Assembly (NCBI RefSeq): GCF_022267515.1
Contig: NZ_JAKFGB010000015.1
Coordinates: 186,001-250,000 of the forward strand
Source: Rubinisphaera margarita
GTDB taxonomy: Bacteria > Planctomycetota > Planctomycetia > Planctomycetales > Planctomycetaceae
Length of the DNA: 64,000 nucleotides
Reading direction: 5' to 3'
The position numbers and the translations under genes were made by a program. The notes under the pieces are model-generated. The model worked only from the letters and a program-made list of their open reading frames with translations, was not told where the DNA came from and ran no database searches. Positions within the stretch are counted from its first letter, which is position 1; the number at the start of each line of letters is the position of its first letter. Shown here piece after piece: positions 29,433-38,030 of this stretch.

Positions 29433-31244
29433 ATGCGACAAGCCGAGCTGACACAACTGGAGATGATTTCGCATATCGATCGGCTGATCGACCGGTGTGA
29501 CGAATGGCCGGGGGAGTCCTCGGCGTGGGAGCCGGCTCAGCGGGCGCGGCATTTTCTGCAGAGTGTCCTGCCCCGGGTTCGCACGGTTCGCGAGCGGTTG
29601 CAGTTGCCGCTGGTGGTGGCGATGTTCGGCGGCACCGGGACCGGGAAAAGTTCGCTGGTCAACGCGCTGCTGGGGCAGGAAGTGGTTACGGCGGGACGTC
29701 AGCGGCCGACGACCACCCGGCCGCAGATTCTGGTGCATCCCGACATCAATTTCGATCTGCTCCAGCTGCCGACCGATGACTGTGATATCCATCGTACGAA
29801 TGCTCCGCTGCTTGAGGATCTGGTCATTGTCGACTGTCCCGATCCGGATACCTCCGAGAATGAAGACGCGACCAGCAACCTGGAACGTCTTCGGCGGTTC
29901 CTGCCGCATTCAGATGTGCTGATCTACACATCGACTCAGCAGAAGTATCGGTCGGCGAATGTGCAGGATGAACTTCGGGAAGCGGCTTCGGGCTGCAAGC
30001 TGGTTTTTGTGCAGACGCATGCCGACCGCGATGTCGATATCCGCGACGACTGGAAGAAGCATCTCACCGGGGCTTATGAGATTCCCGATTTGTTCTTTGT
30101 CGATTCGGTGAAAGGGCTGCAGGAACAGCTCAACGGGCAGCCGGTGAGCGGCGAGCTCGGGCGACTGCAGAACTTTCTGCTGCATCAGCTCACGTCGTCG
30201 AATCGCGGTCGCATCCGCCGCGACAACGTGCTCGATCTGCTGTATGCGACGCTCTCCCGGGCGACCGCGTTGCTGCACGAATATCAGCCGACGCTGCAGA
30301 AGCTGGAAGCCGAACTGGTCAGGAACTCGCGGGGGATTCAGGAGCAGATGTCGCGGCAACTGCAGGAAGATCTGCTGGGAGCCCGCCAGTTGTGGGAACG
30401 GCGGCTTGTCGATGCCGTGGTCCGTCGCTGGGGGAGCAGTCCCTTTTCGTGGCTGCTGCGACTCAACCACAGTCTGGGCACGCTGCTCGGGTCGTTCGGT
30501 CTGATGCGGGCCCGCACGACGGCTCACATCGCGCTGCTCGGGTTGACGCAGGGGACCCGGATGTGGAAGCAGCATCAGCAGGAGCAGGACTTCTCGTCGA
30601 TGGTCTCCGATCTCAACGATCTTGCGGTGAGCGAAACCGAGATCGAAGAAAAGCGACTCGTGTTGAACGGATTCGCCCGGCAGGCCGGTTTTGAAACCCG
30701 CAAGCTGCAGAGGGATGTCAGTGAACCGAACCGCCCGGTCGGCAGTGCGTTCCAGGCCGAGTTCCTGAACGACGCTCAAGCCGAGGTCGATGAAGCGGTG
30801 GAACGTCTCGGAAAGAAGAACTCGAAGTCGCATGTGAAGCTGATGTACGACCTGCTGTTTCTGGTCTACCCCGGCTTCCTGCTCTGGCGCATCGGAAAGA
30901 ACTTCTTCTGGGATTCGTTTCTCTTTGAGGAGCCGATTCTGGCGGCTGATTTTTACATCCCCGCCGGCGTGTTTCTGCTGCTCTGGTGCGGCCTGTTCAT
31001 CATGTTCTTTACCCGGCGCTTACGCCGAGGGCTGAAGCAGGAAGTGCGGAATCTCGTTACGCGGCTGATCGACCGGCGGCTGCATCACGACATGTTCCCG
31101 GTCCTGCAGCGGGAATGTCAGCAGGCTCAGGCCCATACGATCGAGCTGGCCGAGCTGGAAGAAGAATGCAGTGCACTGCGAGCCGAGCAGCCTCAAACGA
31201 TGTCGCTGGGAGCCCCGCGGCCAGCCGAGGTGGAAGCCCGATAG
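29433..31244 (+). CDS. Membrane GTPase (TRAFAC class, dynamin/YeeP-like)
   Basis: A 603-residue protein from ATG 29433. The P-loop is GGTGTGKS (residues 66-73), followed by Thr-rich switch I ('RPTTTRP'). Switch II region reads 'IVDCPDPDT', so the canonical DxxG is changed to DCPD. The base-recognition motif reads 'QTHADRD' in place of NKxD. These changes resemble the divergent 'GTPase domain-containing' group around YeeP/YfjP and Der-like proteins. After the G domain comes a long helical part and two hydrophobic helices (about 470-500 and 510-535), then a helical tail rich in Glu and Gln. This order suggests a membrane-remodelling or cell-envelope function, unproven. A family A repeat lies in the spacer before it. 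Confidence 0.87.
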   Translation: MRQAELTQLEMISHIDRLIDRCDEWPGESSAWEPAQRARHFLQSVLPRVRTVRERLQLPLVVAMFGGTGTGKSSLVNALLGQEVVTAGRQRPTTTRPQILVHPDINFDLLQLPTDDCDIHRTNAPLLEDLVIVDCPDPDTSENEDATSNLERLRRFLPHSDVLIYTSTQQKYRSANVQDELREAASGCKLVFVQTHADRDVDIRDDWKKHLTGAYEIPDLFFVDSVKGLQEQLNGQPVSGELGRLQNFLLHQLTSSNRGRIRRDNVLDLLYATLSRATALLHEYQPTLQKLEAELVRNSRGIQEQMSRQLQEDLLGARQLWERRLVDAVVRRWGSSPFSWLLRLNHSLGTLLGSFGLMRARTTAHIALLGLTQGTRMWKQHQQEQDFSSMVSDLNDLAVSETEIEEKRLVLNGFARQAGFETRKLQRDVSEPNRPVGSAFQAEFLNDAQAEVDEAVERLGKKNSKSHVKLMYDLLFLVYPGFLLWRIGKNFFWDSFLFEEPILAADFYIPAGVFLLLWCGLFIMFFTRRLRRGLKQEVRNLVTRLIDRRLHHDMFPVLQRECQQAQAHTIELAELEEECSALRAEQPQTMSLGAPRPAEVEAR

Positions 31245-31261
31245 CATTCCCGGCCTGATTC

Positions 31262-31300
31262 TCGTGCTCCCCTGGAGGGGAAGAGTCTGGGTGAGAGGGA
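31262..31300. repeat. Interspersed repeat, CTCCCCTGGAGGGGAAGAGTCTGGGTGAGAGGGA type
   Basis: A short palindrome (CCCCT GGA GGGG-like) followed by AGAGTCTGGGTGAGAGGG. I recognise this pattern as a text-like element often seen between genes in planctomycetes and some other bacteria. Only one copy is in this window. It lies in the 100-base convergent gap between the GTPase gene and a lipoprotein gene. Confidence 0.5.
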
Positions 31301-31345
31301 ACGCGGCTGACTCGCTCCCTGGGGAAATCGGGGGCAGTTGCTCAA

Positions 31346-32266
31346 CTACTTCTTCGGCTTTGCGACTTCTTTGGGAGCCGAGTCGTCGGTGGCTTTCAGC
31401 TGAGAGGCCTGTTCGACCAGGTTGTTAATCTGGTTCGTCTGTTCTTCGTGGTTGGCCCATTCGAGTGTTCCGTTCTGTGACTCGATCGCGCGGAGCTTGC
31501 GTTCGTCTTCGAGCTTCTGGGCCAGCGGGAACATGTGCGAATTGCGATAGTTGATCGGGGGCGCCACCGCCGGGGTTTCCTTAGACTTGCCGGTCACCCA
31601 GTCGTAGACCGGTCGCTTGATTCGCACGCCGGCAAACATCGGCCCTTCGTAGATTGTTCCGGTTTGAACCGGGCCAATCCCGAGCAGCCATGAGGATCGC
31701 GAGCGGCTGCGGTTCGATTTGACGCCGGCCTGCCAGACCGGTTCCTTGGTCTGGCGATCGTAAGCAAAGACGCCGATCTTCGCGGCTCCGAGCTGATGTT
31801 CTTTTTTGGCGAACGAAATCTCGGGAATCGCGGGCATCGGCGGGGCGGTCGGCACGACGGCCGAGGCGGAACTGAGTGCGTTTGTTGCCGGAATCCCGTA
31901 ACTGACTTCGTGATGGTCGTTGCCGAGCGCTCCGACGCGGGCTTCGACCACGTAATCGGCGGTGTCGGCTTTGTCCTGAAGGCGACAGTGGGCGGCGATC
32001 ATCTGCTGCCGGAGCGAACTGATGATGTAGTTCGAATTGACGAAGCCGACCCCTTTGATGTCCTGGATATAGCGGTCGTCGAAGTAAACCTTCTGGTAGG
32101 CCAGGGGGGTGAAATCGATTTCCGCGACAACGCGGTCCACGGCGTTGGAGGTCAGCAGCTGTTCGGTTCCGCTCTGCTGCACACTCTTTCCACAACCGGT
32201 CAGCGCGAGGCAGAGACCGAGCAGTGCCAGCGAACGGAGTCGGATTGCGGGGAAGCGACGGATCAT
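31346..32266 (-). CDS. Lipoprotein of unknown function (possibly DUF6655)
   Basis: A 306-residue lipoprotein from ATG 32266. The leader (about 1-24) ends in the lipobox LTGC. The mature protein has 'TEQLLTSNAVDRVVAEIDFTPLAYQKVYFDDRYI', 'VNSNYIISSLRQQMIAAHCRLQD' and 'EARVGALGNDHHEVSYGIPA', a pattern I associate with a planctomycete lipoprotein group listed as DUF6655, though I cannot confirm the number. The C-terminus is rich in Lys and Glu and probably disordered. The frame continues upstream to 32377 but without a signal peptide. Nothing suggests an enzyme; a structural envelope role is plausible. It is convergent with the GTPase gene. Confidence 0.8.
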   Translation of the reverse strand: MIRRFPAIRLRSLALLGLCLALTGCGKSVQQSGTEQLLTSNAVDRVVAEIDFTPLAYQKVYFDDRYIQDIKGVGFVNSNYIISSLRQQMIAAHCRLQDKADTADYVVEARVGALGNDHHEVSYGIPATNALSSASAVVPTAPPMPAIPEISFAKKEHQLGAAKIGVFAYDRQTKEPVWQAGVKSNRSRSRSSWLLGIGPVQTGTIYEGPMFAGVRIKRPVYDWVTGKSKETPAVAPPINYRNSHMFPLAQKLEDERKLRAIESQNGTLEWANHEEQTNQINNLVEQASQLKATDDSAPKEVAKPKK

Positions 32267-32423
32267 GGGCAGCACAGATGATGGACAGGGACAGGAATCT
32301 CGAGATTGAGGCGGGAGTATAGCGACACTAGCCGTTTCTCCCAAAACTCTTGAGGAAAGCCCGAAAACCAGCCTCATTTTTGTAAGAAATGCACGAGGAC
32401 GAGGCCCGCCGACCCTGTGAGAG

Positions 32424-32768
32424 CTACTTCCCTTTGATCTCGCGAATCTGTTCCACCGTCGGCGGTTTTCGCGGACCTGTTTGCGGAATGTTGTGCCGCC
32501 GCTGGAGTTTGAACTGCACTTTCTTCTTTGGCTTCTGCCAGGTGAGGGCGTACAGTTCGGCCATCACGTCGTGTGTTCGCTGGCGAAGGTAGCCGAGCGC
32601 CACAGCGAGCAGTAGAAAACCGCCGGCGAGGACGAGCAGGGGAATCGTTAAATCATCCGAGAAGGGGACGGCAATCAACAGGCATGTGAAGAGTCCCCCG
32701 ATCATCACCAGCGTCGTTGCCAGCAGCGGTGACCTTGACCGGTTGACTCGAAACGTCCGTTTACCCAT
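32424..32768 (-). CDS. Small two-helix membrane protein
   Basis: A 114-residue protein with two hydrophobic segments (about 13-35 and 42-63) separated by a short acidic loop, then a cytoplasmic tail rich in Lys, Gln and Pro ('WQKPKKKVQFKLQRRHNIPQTGPRKPPTVEQIREIKGK'). The start is set at ATG 32768, with AAGGAAAAG upstream; an in-frame ATG at 32822 would add 18 residues. I do not recognise a family. It sits between the lipoprotein gene and purC on the same strand but with separate spacers. Confidence 0.7.
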   Translation of the reverse strand: MGKRTFRVNRSRSPLLATTLVMIGGLFTCLLIAVPFSDDLTIPLLVLAGGFLLLAVALGYLRQRTHDVMAELYALTWQKPKKKVQFKLQRRHNIPQTGPRKPPTVEQIREIKGK

Positions 32769-32914
32769 GCCGCTGACTTTTCCTTGAACCCACATGCCCG
32801 CGACTGCCGCGAAGTCGCTCATTCAGAATATGCCGGCCTGCGAAGACGATCCAGAGGTCGAAGGGGATTGAATGAGTGAAGGGCGTACGCCATCCCTCTT
32901 GAACCGCTCGGGTT

Positions 32915-33808
32915 CTAGTCGAATTTACGGCCTGTCAGGCGTTCATAGGCTTCGACGTACTTGCTGCGAGTATTGGCGACCACGTCGTCCGGGAGTTCCG
33001 GCGGTGGGGAATTGCGGTCCCAGTCGGTTTGAAGCAGCCAGTTGCGGACGTACTGCTTGTCGAACGACACTTGAGTCCGTCCGGGCTCGTAGTCGTCGGC
33101 TGGCCAGTAGCGGGAACTGTCGGGGGTGAGCACTTCGTCGATGAGAATGATCGACTCCGGTGCCGGCTGGCCCCCTTCGAAGCCGAACTCGAACTTCGTA
33201 TCGGCCAGAATCAGTCCTTTACCGAGGGCGTAATCGGCGGCTTTGGAATAGATCTCGTGACTGAGGTCCCGGATCGCTTCGGCTACGCCTGCACCGATCT
33301 GATCGCGGACGGCTTCGTAAGCAATCGGCATATCATGCCCTTCCACGGCTTTGGTGGACGGGGTGAAAATCGGCTCGGGGAGGCGGTTGCTTTCGACCAG
33401 ACCCTCTGGAAGTTTCACACCGCTGACGGGCAGATTCTTCTGATAATCGACCCAGCCGGAACCGGCCAGATAGCCGCGAACGACGCATTCAATCGGAATC
33501 ACCTGGGTTTTCTTGACGACCATGCTCCGCCCGAGCAGCGGTTGGACATCGGTTCCGTCGGGGAGCGGCAGGTCGCGAGGATCCGACGAGAGCAGATGAT
33601 GAGGCACGCCGAGCAGATCGAACCAGAACAGGCTGAGCTGCGTCAGGATTTTTCCTTTTTCTGGCACGCCGGTCGGCAGGATCCAGTCGAAGGCACTGAT
33701 CCGGTCGGTTGCCACGATCAGCAGGCGTTCCCCAAAATCGTACACATCCCGGACCTTTCCCTGGTGTTTCGGGACGCCCGGAATCTCGGTTTCAAGCACG
33801 CAAGTCAT
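32915..33808 (-). CDS. purC: Phosphoribosylaminoimidazole-succinocarboxamide synthase (SAICAR synthase)
   Basis: A 297-residue enzyme of purine synthesis that joins CAIR and aspartate using ATP to give SAICAR. Family blocks seen: 'HQGKVRDVYDFGERLLIVATDRISAFDWILPTGVPEKGKILTQLSLFWF', 'PIECVVRGYLAGSGW', 'EPIFTPSTKAVEGHDMPI', 'LADTKFEFGFE' and 'IDEVLTPDSSRYW'. At about 300 residues it belongs to the longer form found in fungi and several bacteria rather than the 240-residue E. coli form. It stands as a single gene; another purine gene, purN, lies 8 kb away on the other strand. Confidence 0.97.
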   Translation of the reverse strand: MTCVLETEIPGVPKHQGKVRDVYDFGERLLIVATDRISAFDWILPTGVPEKGKILTQLSLFWFDLLGVPHHLLSSDPRDLPLPDGTDVQPLLGRSMVVKKTQVIPIECVVRGYLAGSGWVDYQKNLPVSGVKLPEGLVESNRLPEPIFTPSTKAVEGHDMPIAYEAVRDQIGAGVAEAIRDLSHEIYSKAADYALGKGLILADTKFEFGFEGGQPAPESIILIDEVLTPDSSRYWPADDYEPGRTQVSFDKQYVRNWLLQTDWDRNSPPPELPDDVVANTRSKYVEAYERLTGRKFD

Positions 33809-34073
33809 CAGTCAGCCTCGGGTCGGTTGGGGAATACGCTGGTTTCTGTGCACACGGCTGCTCATCGTATCGCTCTGCCGGCTTCTTGAACAAGGATCTT
33901 ATCACGACTACACTTGGGGCGTTCGAGGTTGGCGAGCGAAAACCCGACGGCCGACAGTGTGCGACGGGACTGAGCAGCGACTGCGGGTTCCTGACGATGG
34001 TTTCCCCGCGAACGTACCCTCGTGAATAAAACTCAGGCGTTCAGCTTCGATTGTAGTACGAGGAATCCGGTTC

Positions 34074-35555
34074 ATGGGTTTGATGCGGTTCGATCTCGGT
34101 TCGGCCGACCTGTTGCCGTATCGCTCCCGATTCGAGCAGGCGTTTCTGTCGAGCTACGACGGAACCGTGTTTCCCACGCGGGTGGAAGTGCACGGCACCG
34201 TTCTACACTGCATCCGTCAGAAGTCCGATTCCGGCAAGCTGAACATCTCCTGGCCGATCTCCGGCTTCGGCATGCCGATTTTGCGAACCTGCTCTCTGAT
34301 CGAACGCGAAGCCCCGTATGTCCTGGCCGTGGAACTGGCCCGGGGGCAGCTCTGCGAACTCAAGGATCAGGCCGCTTCCTGGGAACATGCCGGGATGCTG
34401 GTGCCCGAGCAGTACGAAACCCTGTATCGCGATGCCTACCGGGATTTCGTCCTGGCGACGTTCGAGCAGCACGATCCCGACAATGCGACCCGCATCGCCA
34501 ATGTCGCGCTGGCCAAAATTTGCCATGCCGAGAATGTGCTGGGAAAAGCCTACGTGGCTCAGCGGCTGCAGGTCCGTCGGCAGCGGTTCGCCCATCCGCC
34601 GGCCTTGCTCGGCTGCGATCTGGGCGAAGTTCCCGTGGAGAAACTTCCCGACGATTTCGCCGAACGCTTTGGCGCAGCGATGATCTCGCTCGACTGGCGA
34701 TCGGTCGAATCCGAAGAAGGAACCTACAACTGGGATCTGTTTGATGAGCAGGTCGAGTGGGGACAGAAGAATAAACTGATGCTCGTCGGAGGTCCGCTCC
34801 TCGATTTTCAGGAGAACGGACTTCCCAACTGGGTCGCCAACTGGAAGCACGATATTCTCAACCTGCAGAGCTTCCTCAGCGATTATGTCGAAACCGTGGT
34901 GACGCGATACACCGGAAAAATCCGCACGTGGGAAGTGACCGCAAGAGTCAACACCGGTGGACTGTTTGGTTACACCGAAGACAATCTCCTGGCTCTGACG
35001 GGACGCATGATCGATGTCGCCCGGCAGGTCGATGGCGACTCTCGCGTCTTTATCCGAATCGACCGTCCCTGGGGCGATTATCAGGCCCGGGGCAAGCATC
35101 GGCTCACCCCCTGGCATGTGGTCGATGCCCTGTTGCGATCAGGAATGGGGTTGGCGGGAATCAATCTTGAGTTGGCGATCGGCTACGAACCCGGCCGCAA
35201 CGATGCCCGACGTCTGCTGCGTTTTTCCCGGCTCATCGACAGCTGGGGAAGCTTCGGCGTCCCGTTGCATGTGACTGTGGCATGCCCGTCGCGAGCGGAC
35301 AAGGATCCGCAGGCAGGACTTGAAATCAAGGTCGATGATCTGCAGGATGGAAAGCCCTGGTCGCAGGAGCATCAGGCGGAGTGGTTCAGTGATTTCGTGT
35401 CGCTGCTGATGGCCAAGCAACCGGTCGTCGGGATCTTCTGGCCACACCTCAACGATGCCTACCCCCATCGCTTTCCTCATGCCGGACTGTTCAACGCCGA
35501 TGGGGAACCCAAAATCGCCTGGGATCGCCTGAAAGAGCATCGGCGTCCCGAGTAA
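34074..35555 (+). CDS. GH10-like (xylanase-fold) protein, catalytic residues apparently lost
   Basis: A 493-residue protein without a signal peptide. An N-terminal part of about 190 residues has no clear family. From residue about 195 the sequence follows the glycoside hydrolase family 10 barrel: 'AAMISLDWRSVESEEGTYNWDLFDEQVEWGQKNKLMLVGGPLLDFQENGLPNWV' (strand 3 region) is close to the usual W...EPE.G.(Y/F)NW pattern. In true GH10 enzymes the acid/base Glu follows in 'WDVVNE'; here the segment is WEVTAR (residues 286-291), with Arg in place of Glu. The nucleophile in 'TELD' is replaced, since the segment reads HVTVA (399-403). The protein is therefore likely a non-hydrolytic carbohydrate-binding or scaffold protein. 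The start is ATG 34074 with AGGA upstream. Confidence 0.8.
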   Translation: MGLMRFDLGSADLLPYRSRFEQAFLSSYDGTVFPTRVEVHGTVLHCIRQKSDSGKLNISWPISGFGMPILRTCSLIEREAPYVLAVELARGQLCELKDQAASWEHAGMLVPEQYETLYRDAYRDFVLATFEQHDPDNATRIANVALAKICHAENVLGKAYVAQRLQVRRQRFAHPPALLGCDLGEVPVEKLPDDFAERFGAAMISLDWRSVESEEGTYNWDLFDEQVEWGQKNKLMLVGGPLLDFQENGLPNWVANWKHDILNLQSFLSDYVETVVTRYTGKIRTWEVTARVNTGGLFGYTEDNLLALTGRMIDVARQVDGDSRVFIRIDRPWGDYQARGKHRLTPWHVVDALLRSGMGLAGINLELAIGYEPGRNDARRLLRFSRLIDSWGSFGVPLHVTVACPSRADKDPQAGLEIKVDDLQDGKPWSQEHQAEWFSDFVSLLMAKQPVVGIFWPHLNDAYPHRFPHAGLFNADGEPKIAWDRLKEHRRPE

Positions 35556-35614
35556 CCAGCACCCGGCCGCGTACTCAATCTGCTTCCTGACTCTAATCTG
35601 AACGTCCAAGTCTG

Positions 35615-37300
35615 ATGCGAATTGCCATCGCCCAGCTGAATCCAACCGTCGGCGATCTTCAGGGAAACTGCGCCAAAATCCTTGAGGCTGCCCGCCAGGC
35701 CGCCGAACAGCAGGCCGAACTGATGGTCTGTGCCGAACTCGTGGTCTGTGGTTATCCCCCGAAGGATCTGCTGCTGCGATCCGGTTTCGTGGCCGCCTGC
35801 GATGAAGCGGTTGAATATCTGGCGAAGCAGTTGCCCCGCGATCTCGCCGTGCTTGTCGGGCACCCGACACACCGCGACCAGCCGGGTGGCCGTTGTGCCA
35901 ATGCCGCCAGTCTGCTCCATGAGTGTGAGATCCAGAAAACGATCGCCAAGACGCTGCTGCCAAATTACGACGTCTTCGACGAGCGCCGCTACTTCCGGCC
36001 AGCCGAAGATGTCGAGCATGTGGAGTTCAAGGGGCGCAAGCTGGGCGTTCATATTTGTGAGGACGCCTGGTACGGCCAGCCGGAAACGTTCTATCACGAG
36101 CGGCAACTGTGCGAGTTCGATCCGGTCCAGCGGCTGATGGACCGGGGCGCGGAACTGCTGATCAACCTTTCGGCCAGTCCGTTCGAAGTCGGAAAGCAGG
36201 GGCGGCGACATCAGCTGATGCAGGATCACTGCCGGCGTGGTGGCGTCCCGGCTGTTTTCGTGAATCAGATCGGCGGCAACGATGATCTGGTCTTCGACGG
36301 CGGCAGCTTTGTGCTCAACGCGAGTGCAGAGGTCGTTCATCAGTCAAAATCGTTCGTGGAGCTTGTCGAGACCGTCGACCTCGAATCGCTGACGGAGTCG
36401 CTCGGCGATACGACTCTTCCTCGAACCGAGCAGTTGTTTCATGCTCTGGTCCTCGGGCTGCAGGACTACGCTCGGAAGTCCGGGTTCAAGGAATGTGTGC
36501 TCGGGCTGTCCGGCGGAATTGATTCCGCTGTTGCCAGTTTGCTGGCCGCCGAAGCGTTCGGACCGCAGCACGTGCATACGCTGATGATGCCGTCTCGCTA
36601 CAGCAGCGGACACAGCGTCGATGACTCGGAAGCACTGGCTCGCAACCTTGGAATCGAAGCGATCAAGGTGCCGATCGATGAGGTTCACAAAGCCTACGAA
36701 AGAACGGTCTGCGTGCAGGACGATCTGGCGAAAGACCCGGGCGGACTGCCCGATCAAAACCTTCAGGCCCGTATCCGCGGCGCCATGGTCATGATCCGCA
36801 GCAATGCTCGTGGCTGGCTGCCGCTGGCGACTGGAAACAAGAGCGAACTCGCGGTCGGCTACTGCACCCTGTATGGAGACATGGCGGGCGGGTTCGCTGT
36901 GTTGAGCGATGTGCTCAAACGCGATGTCTATGCACTGGCCCGATTCGCCAACGAACGAGCCGGTCGGGAATTGATTCCCGATCACATCATCACCAAGGCC
37001 CCGAGTGCGGAACTCGCACCCAATCAGTTCGATCAGGACTCTTTGCCTCCCTACGACATTCTCGATGGCATTCTTGAACTGCTTGTCGAGAAGGAATTGT
37101 CGCTGCACGATGTGTCTCGGCATTACCCCGAAGACGTGGTGAAATGGGTGCTCCGCAAGCTCGATCAGAATGAGTTCAAGCGTCGCCAGATGCCCCCGGG
37201 AATCAAGCTGACTCGCCGCGCCTTTGGCAGCGGGCGTCGCATGCCGATGGCCGCGCGGTACACATCTCCTCCCGGAGCAGACTCCGGAGACGCTCGATGA
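35615..37300 (+). CDS. nadE: Glutamine-dependent NAD+ synthetase
   Basis: A 561-residue two-domain enzyme that turns nicotinate adenine dinucleotide into NAD+, using ammonia from glutamine. The N-terminal CN-hydrolase (nitrilase-type) domain covers about 1-280: 'MVCAELVVCGYPP' supplies the Glu, 'KTLLPNYDVFDERRYF' the Lys, and 'HICEDAW' the Cys of the amidase triad. The C-terminal synthetase domain has the P-loop SGGIDS ('GLSGGIDSAVASLLAAEAFG'). The last bases overlap the start of an ECF sigma factor gene by four (ATGA), so the two are translationally coupled, an unusual partnership. Confidence 0.96.
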   Translation: MRIAIAQLNPTVGDLQGNCAKILEAARQAAEQQAELMVCAELVVCGYPPKDLLLRSGFVAACDEAVEYLAKQLPRDLAVLVGHPTHRDQPGGRCANAASLLHECEIQKTIAKTLLPNYDVFDERRYFRPAEDVEHVEFKGRKLGVHICEDAWYGQPETFYHERQLCEFDPVQRLMDRGAELLINLSASPFEVGKQGRRHQLMQDHCRRGGVPAVFVNQIGGNDDLVFDGGSFVLNASAEVVHQSKSFVELVETVDLESLTESLGDTTLPRTEQLFHALVLGLQDYARKSGFKECVLGLSGGIDSAVASLLAAEAFGPQHVHTLMMPSRYSSGHSVDDSEALARNLGIEAIKVPIDEVHKAYERTVCVQDDLAKDPGGLPDQNLQARIRGAMVMIRSNARGWLPLATGNKSELAVGYCTLYGDMAGGFAVLSDVLKRDVYALARFANERAGRELIPDHIITKAPSAELAPNQFDQDSLPPYDILDGILELLVEKELSLHDVSRHYPEDVVKWVLRKLDQNEFKRRQMPPGIKLTRRAFGSGRRMPMAARYTSPPGADSGDAR

Positions 37301-37923
37301 CCGAAGACCAGGAACCCCATTGGCTGCCCGACCTTCGGAATGGGAGTGAAGCGGCGCTGTCTCAGTGCTTCGCGGAGTACCGTCCGCGACTGGAACGGAT
37401 CGTTTCGTTCCGCCTTTCGCCGCAACTGTCGACGCGGCTCGATATCGACGATGTGCTGCAGGACGCCTATCTCGCCGCGGCTCAGCGGATCGAACACTGC
37501 GATACGACCTCGGCTCAGTCCGTCTTCGTCTGGCTGCGCCTCGTGGTGCAGCAGACCCTGATTGATTTGCATCGCAAGCACGTTCAGGCCGCGGGCCGCG
37601 ATATTCAACGCGAGGTGCGCGCTGACCGGACCGATCCCGGAACTTCCGGATGTATCGCCGGGCATCTGATCTCGCAGGTCAGTTCGCCGAGCATGTCTCT
37701 GAAGCGGGACGAGATGAACGCCCGGCTGATGCAGGCCCTCGAGCAGATGGAAGCGACCGATCGCGAAGTGCTTGCGTTGCGACACTTCGAGGATCTTTCG
37801 AACAACGAAGTGGCCCAGACCCTCGACATCTCCGTCAAAGCAGCCAGCATCCGCTATATCCGCGCCCTGAAGAAACTCAAGGGCATTATGGATTCCCTCA
37901 CCGACCTCGGCCTCCAGCCGTAA
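37297..37923 (+). CDS. ECF-type RNA polymerase sigma factor, coupled to nadE
   Basis: A 208-residue sigma-70-family protein. Region 2: 'LSTRLDIDDVLQDAYLAAAQRIEHCDTTSAQSVFVWLRLVVQQTLIDLHRKHVQA', with D.DDVLQD and F..WL..I....L.D..R. Region 4: 'LEQMEATDREVLALRHFEDLSNNEVAQTLDISVKAASIRYIRALKKLKGIM'. This is the planctomycete-type ECF with a longer linker. Its ATG lies inside the nadE stop (ATGA), so it is made with NAD synthetase. No anti-sigma factor gene follows; the next gene is on the other strand. Confidence 0.93.
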   Translation: MTEDQEPHWLPDLRNGSEAALSQCFAEYRPRLERIVSFRLSPQLSTRLDIDDVLQDAYLAAAQRIEHCDTTSAQSVFVWLRLVVQQTLIDLHRKHVQAAGRDIQREVRADRTDPGTSGCIAGHLISQVSSPSMSLKRDEMNARLMQALEQMEATDREVLALRHFEDLSNNEVAQTLDISVKAASIRYIRALKKLKGIMDSLTDLGLQP

Positions 37924-38030
37924 GTGCGAAACGAAGGCAACCGAGCCCCAACTCGAAGCGTGAACGAGAGACTCGCGACAGACCACTTTCCTTCACACTT
38001 CAGGTTGAGAACCAAACCCGCGAGCGAGCG

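Noticed and set aside
33029..33889. A 286-codon plus-strand frame over purC
   Set aside because: Antisense shadow of purC; no recognisable protein.
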